From assembly GCF_947286155.1 (NCBI RefSeq), contig NZ_CAMYPD010000057.1, positions 1 through 14,691 of the forward strand: 14,691 nt of DNA, written 5' to 3'. Made by a program: the position numbers and the translations under genes. This document shows, one piece after another, positions 7,800 to 13,295 of the stretch. The stretch comes from an uncultured Tessaracoccus sp. (GTDB taxonomy: Bacteria > Actinomycetota > Actinomycetes > Propionibacteriales > Propionibacteriaceae). Numbering within the stretch: position 1 is the stretch's first letter; every line of letters begins with the position of its first letter. Below the pieces are notes generated by a model. It was not told where the DNA came from. It saw only the letters and a list, made by a program, of their open reading frames with translations, and made no database searches.

Positions 7800-8012
7800 A
7801 TCCACATGGCGGGGAGAGAAAGCAGACCGTAAGTAGGCCGCGCAGTCTTATGTTCACACAAGGTAACAATCCGATCGTGCGGCCATATGCCCTTGTCAAG
7901 GGCAATTAACGCTTGCTCGAAAGAAAACTGGAGTATTACTGTTCACAGCGGCGTATCTAACGATGCAGGCTTCCCGCCGGCGTGCCCGCGACATTTTCCT
8001 GCCGTCGACCTC
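7800..8012 (+). other. Non-coding leader between repeat copy 1 and the LAP promoter
   Basis: No convincing gene is seen here. The composition changes from GC-rich to mixed. The only structured feature is the palindrome at 7888-7904. Short open frames have no ribosome site or recognisable protein character. Confidence 0.6.
7888..7904. promoter_or_regulatory. 17-base perfect palindrome (operator or hairpin candidate)
   Basis: TGCCCTTG and CAAGGGCA are perfect complements around a single central T. The near-zero loop favours a dimeric-protein binding site over an RNA hairpin. It sits about 110 bases upstream of the -35 box of the LAP cluster. The binding protein is unknown, and no regulator gene is encoded in the module. 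Confidence 0.4.
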
Positions 8013-8041
8013 TTGACGTGAACGCCCCCCTTACTTACACT
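8013..8041 (+). promoter_or_regulatory. Promoter of the LAP cluster
   Basis: TTGACG (8013-8018) and TACACT (8036-8041) are 17 bases apart, a near-consensus housekeeping sigma promoter. The precursor ATG at 8085 follows with a GGGAGG ribosome site five bases ahead of it. Because the downstream genes are closely packed in one direction, this is likely the main promoter for the whole cluster. Confidence 0.7.
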
Positions 8042-8084
8042 CATACACAAGTTTCTGCCACTAGTCAAACTTTGGGAGGTTACG

Positions 8085-8324
8085 ATGAGCATTCAGAAGC
8101 TTGAGGTGATCCTTACAGATCGAGACATTCAATCTGACACACCCTCCATGAGCCAGTCTGTTGGAAACTGTGCGGCGTGCACAGGATCAGCAGGAAGCAT
8201 TGCCTGCGTGTCTTGCGGCGGCTCCGGAAAGACCAAATCAACGATGATCAACAATATTAGGACCAGTGAAGATAAAATAGAGCAGCTACTCAGGCAGTTT
8301 GAAGCTGATCTCACCGCAACTTGA
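8085..8324 (+). CDS. Predicted LAP (microcin B17-like) precursor peptide
   Basis: This 79-residue product is the likely substrate of the azole-forming enzymes encoded directly downstream. The strong GGGAGG site and its first position match mcbA in the mcbABCD order. Residues 1-25 form a leader-like segment (MSIQKLEVILTDRD, then polar). Residues 28-53 are rich in Cys, Ser, Thr and Gly: NCAACTGSAG, then ACVSCGGSGKTKST, giving four Cys plus several Ser/Thr for thiazole or oxazole formation. The two blocks resemble DnaJ-type CXXCXGXG zinc units; the second (CVSCGGSG, 41-48) is an exact fit. Unlike microcin B17, about 26 charged residues follow (MINNIRTSEDKIEQLLRQFE and on), likely helical. I do not recognise a homologue. 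The alternative is a small zinc-binding helper protein, with the true precursor elsewhere. Confidence 0.65.
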   Translation: MSIQKLEVILTDRDIQSDTPSMSQSVGNCAACTGSAGSIACVSCGGSGKTKSTMINNIRTSEDKIEQLLRQFEADLTAT

Positions 8325-8337
8325 AAGATGCGGCTCA

Positions 8338-9129
8338 ATGGGTAATTCAAATCGAAAAAATGAGACTAAAACAACTATATTTAAACTCAAAACTCCATAC
8401 GAATTCCTCAGGGCAGGAGCGAATTCGTACGTATTAACTCGCAACATCTTTGCAAGAGTTGCTGACGCAGACCGAGATGATAGTTCTAAACAAATATCGA
8501 ATATATTAGAACAGCAAGTAAACACAAATGATCCTCTTGAAAGATTCAGAATAACCCTTTTAGTTCGCGGGCTTCAAGATTCATACCTGAAACCATTCAA
8601 AGAAGAATTCAAAAAGGTTGGCTTCTCACAGACAACCCATGGCGACCTAAAGCTAGGACCACAGCCTAGCGGAAGATTACCTATCGCACTCGTTGTCGAC
8701 CTAACAGGCAATCTGCCCTCACCTACCGAAGAGCACTAGGGATTTTTAACTCTCCATTATTTCTTCGATCTGCTCTTTCGATATAGGTCAAGTATCTACT
8801 GGCCGAATAGTGGTAGACCATGCCCAGCATGTATCAGATCTTTGTTTGACACTCAATTAACATGGGGACGTCGCCGATTACAAACCATTGGCCGTCACTA
8901 CCATCAGGCTAACGTGAGTCCATTTCCAGGTGTACGGGCACCAACGTTCTTCGAAGCAATGGCTTGCATAGGTGATGCGCTAAGACTACGAGAACGCTTG
9001 ATCGCTGGAGACGCTCACGCTATCGACGGACTGCGCGAAGCTGAGATAGTTGATTTGAAGAGTGGAGTCATGACCAGAGAGATATTTCCTGTAGACCCTA
9101 GCTGCATTCATAAGGGGTTCACGACATGA
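8338..9129 (+). pseudogene. E1/McbB-like LAP cyclodehydratase partner, interrupted by in-frame TAG
   Basis: One reading frame runs 264 codons from ATG 8338 to a TGA overlapping the next gene's ATG, broken only by TAG at 8737-8739. Before it (133 residues): a Lys-rich start, a segment that could be the precursor-binding winged helix (YEFLRAGANSYVLTRNIFAR), and LPIALVVDLTGNLP, like a Rossmann strand of E1/ThiF-like proteins. After it (129 residues): WPNSGRPCPACIRSLF with a CxxC typical of E1/McbB proteins, and the C-terminal ending DPSCIHKGF. Place (after the precursor, before the dehydrogenase), length and character match McbB, which recruits the leader peptide for the YcaO enzyme. The only start codon after the TAG is TTG 8842, past the CPAC motif, so separate translation of the second half is unlikely. 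A CAG-to-TAG change (Gln) would explain it. TTG 8299 is an alternative upstream start. Confidence 0.65.
8737..8739 (+). other. In-frame amber codon inside the E1/McbB-like gene
   Basis: TAG separates LPSPTEEH from GFLTLHYFFDLLF in the same frame. The following base is G, and a T5 run comes four bases later. No stable hairpin or pseudoknot is evident just downstream. It is either a nonsense mutation or a readthrough site. Confidence 0.85.
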
Positions 9130-9944
9130 CTGTATACAGTGAGACTCTTTTGTATCAAGTGGAGAGTGCTTTGCCAGATAAGTGGCGTGATCGAATCTAT
9201 AAAGCACGAAGCTCCATAACAGGCGACAACGCGTGGCATCAGGACAATAAAGGATTCGCGATCTGTTCACTACCCGCCGCCGACCAACAGCCATGGCTGG
9301 TAACATCGCTCCTGGGACGCGACATCAGTTTCACACCCCAAACTGAACCGCTCGATCCCGTGGAGCATTATCGTCCGAGGCAAAGAAGCTTATGCACAGG
9401 CCAGACAGTCCCCATACCCGTCGAGGCAGAAGAGATATATCGCTTCATAGGCAGCGTATTCTCTACCTCCAAAAATATGAACAACTTCAGCCCTCGCACG
9501 TATCCAAGTGCAGGTGGCCTTTACCCCGTGCAGGTCGTCGTAGCGCATCGGAACACAAGTGACCTTGAGGAATGGGAGTCATTACATTACATCTCCTCTA
9601 CAAACTCTATTGAAAGCCTCTCGAAGTTTACAAGCGCGGAGATGCTTTGTTACATCGGCCACACGGATACCTTTGATCCACGTTCTGCTGATTTTATAGT
9701 AGCCTATTTGGTGCTACCCTGTTTGAGTATTGCTAAGTATGGACCTCGCGGATACAAATTCTCCCTCTTGGAAGTAGGAACAATGCAGGAATCAGCCAGA
9801 CAAGCTGGGGAATTATCTGGTTGGCAAAGTCGCGCTTACGGTTATTACGACGAATTAGGAATTGCAGCATTGTTTGGTTTAAATCCAGACCGAGCATGGA
9901 TTGAAGGTTTACAATTCTTCGGAAGGGGGGAAGTACATGAGTGA
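9126..9944 (+). CDS. LAP azoline dehydrogenase (McbC/SagB-like, FMN-dependent)
   Basis: This 272-residue enzyme of the nitroreductase-like SagB/McbC family oxidises azolines made by the YcaO enzyme to thiazoles and oxazoles using FMN. The family block RTYPSAGGLYPVQVVVA spans 124-140 (FMN phosphate and dimer contacts). KYGPRGYKFSLLEVGTM (204-220) holds the Lys-Tyr pair found at the active site of azoline dehydrogenases. It is followed by the conserved helix region and a DELGIAALFGLN ending. The ATG overlaps the stop of the E1-like frame (ATGA), with AAGGGG ahead of it, and its last 8 bases overlap the YcaO gene. Base composition is AT-richer than the flanking chromosome, with many AGA, ATA and TTA-type codons, which suggests transfer. 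Length and motifs are intact. Confidence 0.9.
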   Translation: MTVYSETLLYQVESALPDKWRDRIYKARSSITGDNAWHQDNKGFAICSLPAADQQPWLVTSLLGRDISFTPQTEPLDPVEHYRPRQRSLCTGQTVPIPVEAEEIYRFIGSVFSTSKNMNNFSPRTYPSAGGLYPVQVVVAHRNTSDLEEWESLHYISSTNSIESLSKFTSAEMLCYIGHTDTFDPRSADFIVAYLVLPCLSIAKYGPRGYKFSLLEVGTMQESARQAGELSGWQSRAYGYYDELGIAALFGLNPDRAWIEGLQFFGRGEVHE

Positions 9945-10875
9945 AATACTGTTTCAAACTTATAGATCAAACGGTAGCCGGATGCATGTCAGCGGCTTGG
10001 TCGGCAACGCTGTCTCCGGAATTGCTTTCGGTTCCTCACCCGGGGATAATTTGAGAGCCAGAGCCGAGTCAATTGAGAGATTTTGGTACCACTATGGACC
10101 CAGCGCTGACATGAAGGTTTGGCGATTAGATCGTTCAAAGGGAAGAATAATCGTCGCGAAAGATACTAGAAAAGGCCCATATAGATCAGATTCCTCTGGT
10201 TTGGCAGTCCACACTTCTCAAGCTATGGCAATAGAAGCAGCTTCACTTGAGTTTATCGAACGGCAAAGCCTTGTTGCACACTGGTCCCTAGGAACTCCCG
10301 GACAAGCCGTAGCAATTCCCGAAGTTTTGCCGCCACGTATGCAAAAAGGATATGTTGAGTTAAGAGATATTTCATTATTTCATGGTATCCACGTCATCCT
10401 AGCTCTCTACTCCTCCACTGAAACGACGGTTAAATACTCAGCTGGCGCGTCTGCTTCTCCTAACTTCGGCGAAGCAGTCAGAAAGGCCCTAGAAGAGTGC
10501 GAACAAGGGCATTTTTTAATGGAAGATAACCTGGAGAGAATTAATTCCAGGAGGAATCTAGTAGATGAAATTCAAGATAATTATGTAACTTACAATTCAC
10601 CCGGAACGATCCATCTATGGCCCGCCATCGAAAGAGACTACGCTGATAAGCCCAAAGCAGGCAGTCAAAAAGCCCTAGAAATCTTAAGTTCATTAGATGA
10701 TCCTCCTTTTGCAGTGTCAGACAATGTATTCTGGGATGGGGTACAGTTTCATGTTTGCCGAATTTTCTCAGACTCTTGGTATACAGGGCTCCATGATACA
10801 AATCGACTACCCACAGCAATACAGTCAATAGCCGATATTACTCGCCGAACCAGAGAATATGTTCCGTTCGGGTGA
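9937..10875 (+). CDS. LAP cyclodehydratase YcaO-domain protein (McbD-like)
   Basis: This is the ATP-dependent YcaO enzyme that cyclises Cys/Ser/Thr of the precursor to azolines. The 312-residue product carries the three ATP/Mg motifs: LRARAESIERFW (E44, E47, R48), SQAMAIEAASLEFIERQ (E105, E108, R109) and RKALEECEQ (R182, E186). ATG 9937 is chosen over an earlier ATG at 9901 because AAGGGGGGAAG precedes it and the 8-base overlap with the dehydrogenase gene is typical of coupling. The C-terminus ends REYVPFG; many azole-forming YcaO proteins end in a Pro-rich tail, here only minimally present. It lacks a fused E1 domain, so it should depend on the separate E1/McbB-like protein, whose gene carries the amber codon. 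Function as a thioamide-forming YcaO is less likely given the McbC-like partner. Confidence 0.9.
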   Translation: MSEILFQTYRSNGSRMHVSGLVGNAVSGIAFGSSPGDNLRARAESIERFWYHYGPSADMKVWRLDRSKGRIIVAKDTRKGPYRSDSSGLAVHTSQAMAIEAASLEFIERQSLVAHWSLGTPGQAVAIPEVLPPRMQKGYVELRDISLFHGIHVILALYSSTETTVKYSAGASASPNFGEAVRKALEECEQGHFLMEDNLERINSRRNLVDEIQDNYVTYNSPGTIHLWPAIERDYADKPKAGSQKALEILSSLDDPPFAVSDNVFWDGVQFHVCRIFSDSWYTGLHDTNRLPTAIQSIADITRRTREYVPFG

Positions 10876-10881
10876 ATAATA

Positions 10882-12498
10882 ATGAAGATTCGCCTAACTC
10901 TCTTGAAATCAGATAGTCCGCCGCGTTTCGTGAAATGGACACTAGATTGGGTTTTAGAAAGCACTTCGAAAGCATCCAACGTGCTGGTATTAGGCGCCAT
11001 AGTCACGGGATCTGTCTCCACTGTGGCTGCTCCAACAGCACTTGGCCTCGGGCTAAATTGGGCCCTGGCACCCTCAGACTGGGCACCCCGTTTATTCATT
11101 GTGTCGCTGATATATGGGACGTTGTGGTGGGTAGGAAGTGCCGCCGAGGCTTGGGTTTTGCCCGCCTATGGCCGAATAGAACAGCAGGCCCAGTCCGCCA
11201 TCATGGTGGACGCGCTGGCCAGGAGCGGACGTCGTGACCCGCGAGATCGTCGTCGCCAAGATGCCCCCTCGATCGGATTCGCCATTGACGCCCTAGCTGC
11301 AGCTTTTAGAGACGGGCTCAATGTACTGTACTTATCGCTTATCCCGGCAGCTGTAGGAATTCTGGCTGGCATGATTGCCATTAGCCTAATTGGAGGAATT
11401 TGGGTTACCCTAATTTTCATCATGACCTTCGCATGCTACTGGTGGATAAGCAACCCTCTGATCCGGAAACATGAAGAGCGACAGAAAATGTTCTTCACTG
11501 AGACACTGCGTAGCCACGGAGTTCTTGTCAATTCTCTGGAACTTTGGCGGGAGATTTTCGTCTATCGATCTGGAGATTACATTGAAGACCGATACCGCTT
11601 GGACCGACGCGATGTGGAGGGAAAGGCATTACATTCCTACCAGGCAACACGAATGCTACAGGTGAGTCAGGCAGGGGTCTTGGCCGGCGGAATCGCATGC
11701 GCTCTACTAGCTTTACTCCTCAGCGGAGTAATGCCTCAGCCAGGAACCGCAGTCGCGGTCGTGGGCGTTTTCATGTCTGCGTCGCTGCCTCTTCAAGCCG
11801 CAGGATTTGGTATGTCGACTCTTGCTGTAGCCTCAGCGCGACAACGTGAATCAGATGAGCAAATCGGGTCCAACTCTGATAAAGAGAGCCCTAGCAGGGT
11901 CGCCGTTTTACCTCCGATGACAGGACGACCCGTGTGGTGCTTGGGAGTTAGCGGATCCGGAAAAACCACTTGGGTAGAGCGTATCTTGGGGCTACGGGAG
12001 TACGAGGATGGGCAGACGAGTGCACCTTGCGAACATGCGGCCTACTTACCACAGGATCCTCATCTGATGTTCCTCACCGCCAGCGGAAATGTCGCCTTTG
12101 GCCGTCCTCTGAGTGACGATGCGATTAACTCTGCTCTTGATGCGGTCGGCCTCACACAATTCGTCAACGGCGGGGATAGAGCTGAGGAAATCATTTCTCC
12201 TGAATCCACTGGCCTCTCCGGAGGTGAGCTACGGCGTGTTGCTCTGGCGAGGGCCTTGGCTGATCCCGACGTTTCCCTTGTAGTTCTTGACGAACCAACT
12301 GCCGGTCTAGATGAAGGTATGCGCTCAGTAGTGTGGAAACTGATCGAAGTCCATGCAAAGAATCGAATCGTCATTGTTGCGACACATGATCCACAAGCAC
12401 CCATTCGTCCTGGAGATCTGATTCTCCGGCCCGGCCCAGATACCCAGGTAGGAGGCTCGTCCTCGCCGCATGCCTCAGAGAAACAGCTCGACGGCTGA
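10882..12498 (+). CDS. Fused ABC exporter (membrane plus ATPase domain), likely LAP export
   Basis: This 538-residue protein combines an exporter membrane domain (helices near 34-60, 72-94, 147-190 and 264-312) with an ATPase domain. Walker A is GVSGSGKTT (355-363), Q-loop Q391 in YLPQDPH, signature LSGGE (445-449), Walker B VVLDEPT (467-473) and switch His H502 in ATHD. Last in the cluster, 6 bases after the YcaO gene, it likely exports the mature peptide and may double as self-protection. No peptidase C39 domain is visible, so leader removal would need another protease. Its GC content is between that of the LAP enzymes and of the chromosome, hinting at a different origin or longer residence. 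There is no obvious ribosome site before ATG 10882. The stop lies four bases before repeat copy 2. Confidence 0.88.
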   Translation: MKIRLTLLKSDSPPRFVKWTLDWVLESTSKASNVLVLGAIVTGSVSTVAAPTALGLGLNWALAPSDWAPRLFIVSLIYGTLWWVGSAAEAWVLPAYGRIEQQAQSAIMVDALARSGRRDPRDRRRQDAPSIGFAIDALAAAFRDGLNVLYLSLIPAAVGILAGMIAISLIGGIWVTLIFIMTFACYWWISNPLIRKHEERQKMFFTETLRSHGVLVNSLELWREIFVYRSGDYIEDRYRLDRRDVEGKALHSYQATRMLQVSQAGVLAGGIACALLALLLSGVMPQPGTAVAVVGVFMSASLPLQAAGFGMSTLAVASARQRESDEQIGSNSDKESPSRVAVLPPMTGRPVWCLGVSGSGKTTWVERILGLREYEDGQTSAPCEHAAYLPQDPHLMFLTASGNVAFGRPLSDDAINSALDAVGLTQFVNGGDRAEEIISPESTGLSGGELRRVALARALADPDVSLVVLDEPTAGLDEGMRSVVWKLIEVHAKNRIVIVATHDPQAPIRPGDLILRPGPDTQVGGSSSPHASEKQLDG

Positions 12499-12502
12499 CC
12501 TG

Positions 12503-12678
12503 GGTGCTGGCTTGAGCTGGGATGGCCCCGCGATTCACCCGATACTCACACGGGAATACGAAGAAATCCCTTACCGACGACGATCTACCAAACGCATGTG
12601 ACTATCGGGTTAGCAGCCCGCAAGCAATAACCAAACGCGCCCAGACACCGCTCAACGAGGCGCAGCCCAGCCAAAACA
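12503..12678. repeat. 176-bp direct repeat, copy 2
   Basis: Identical to 7624-7799 in the same orientation; the right edge is sharp (CAAAACA then TTCTG here, ATCCA at copy 1). It begins four bases after the exporter stop codon. The minus-strand PKD-like remnant reads into it before reaching a stop. No target-site duplication is seen beside either copy. Confidence 0.95.
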
Positions 12679-13238
12679 TTCTGTGGAAGAGGGCTGAACG
12701 CCCTGGCGTGTACCCAGGTAGTGTTGAATCCATAGACGTTGTCTAGTAAACCTCCCAATTTTTTGTAAAAATATCGTTGTTTATCGGTGGTATTGAGAGC
12801 TTGGAGCTCTCCGATTTTTACGGTGGCTGCGGAGGTAACAGGGATGGTGATGGTTCCTGATTCCCCGATGCCTTGCCAGGCGATGCTCCAGTTGCTGGTG
12901 GCGGTGATGGTGTAGATCCCTTGCCGGGAATAGCCTTCTTGGCGACCGCAGATGACTGGGGTGTTGATGGTTGTCATGGTTGGGTGGGCGGGTTTCCAAC
13001 TAGTGCAAGTAATTGCTTCGCTGCCATCTCCGAGGTCCCAATCAATACTGGTCACGGTACCGCTGATGGTCACGGTGTACCCCTGCTTGGACGTGCTGGC
13101 ATGCACCGGACCGGTGGTGTGGTGAAAGATTCTTGGGCCAGAGCCATATCGGCATACCGGGGTGAGTCCCACAGCGTGGTGGTATTCCCGTGGTGACCCG
13201 GCCGGGATGCTGAAGGCTCTGGGGTGAGTCATCGTGGG
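12585..13238 (-). pseudogene. Remnant of a secreted PKD-like protein, cut at both ends
   Basis: On the minus strand, from the left edge of the insertion sequence, a frame reads YTVTISGTVTSIDWDLGDG, a Cys in AITCTSWKP, PVICGRQEGY, then YTITATSNWSIAWQGIGESG and ATVKIGELQALNT. This matches the C-terminal PKD-like beta-sandwich of a family of actinobacterial exported proteins with two Cys around a GDG turn. The N-terminal signal and most of the protein are missing, cut by the IS256 element. After ELQALNTT, where relatives usually end, the frame continues about 35 residues through AT-rich DNA and into repeat copy 2, stopping at 12587-12585. The natural 3' end therefore also seems lost or altered. 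It is unlikely to be expressed. The family call rests on motif recall. Confidence 0.6.
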
Positions 13239-13263
13239 GAGGGTGTCAGATGGTTTGTGTAAG
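13239..13263 (+). repeat. Left terminal inverted repeat of the IS256 element
   Basis: It begins GAGGGTGTCA and ends TTTGTGTAAG. It pairs with the right end at 19 of 25 positions, and weaker similarity (GGTGG) continues inward. Confidence 0.7.
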
Positions 13264-13295
13264 GGGTGGCTCCTGACTAGGAAGCAGACACACTG

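Larger units (their letters stand above)
7624..12678 (+). mobile_element. LAP biosynthesis module bracketed by 176-bp direct repeats
   Basis: An AT-richer block with a complete co-directional LAP cluster (precursor, E1-like, dehydrogenase, YcaO, exporter) is enclosed exactly by two identical 176-bp direct repeats. No integrase or transposase is inside. Perfect identity suggests a recent duplication or insertion. Recombination between the copies would remove 4,879 bp and leave one repeat. Whether the repeats moved the module or arose by chance duplication cannot be told from this sequence. Confidence 0.5.

Noticed and set aside
7643..7909. Open frame starting inside repeat copy 1, with the same first 52 residues as a frame at 12522-12746
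   Set aside because: The shared part only reflects the duplicated DNA. The frames diverge after the repeat, have no ribosome site and no recognisable protein character.
8842..9129. Separate small gene starting at TTG 8842
   Set aside because: There is no ribosome site, and it would begin after the CPAC motif. The frame is continuous with the upstream E1-like segment through the amber codon, so one interrupted gene explains it better.
12690..12704. Small hairpin AGGGC-TGAAC-GCCCT just right of repeat copy 2, considered as terminator of the LAP operon
   Set aside because: Only five pairs and no following T-run.
12441..12721. Direct repeat TACCCAGGTAG at 12441-12451 and 12711-12721, flanking repeat copy 2
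   Set aside because: An 11-base match between any two nearby places in a window this size is expected about once by chance. It does not touch the repeat edges as a target duplication would.
8074..12755. Shared TTGGGAGGTT at the precursor ribosome site and, inverted, near 12750
   Set aside because: Ten bases dominated by a ribosome-binding purine run; not supported as an attachment site.
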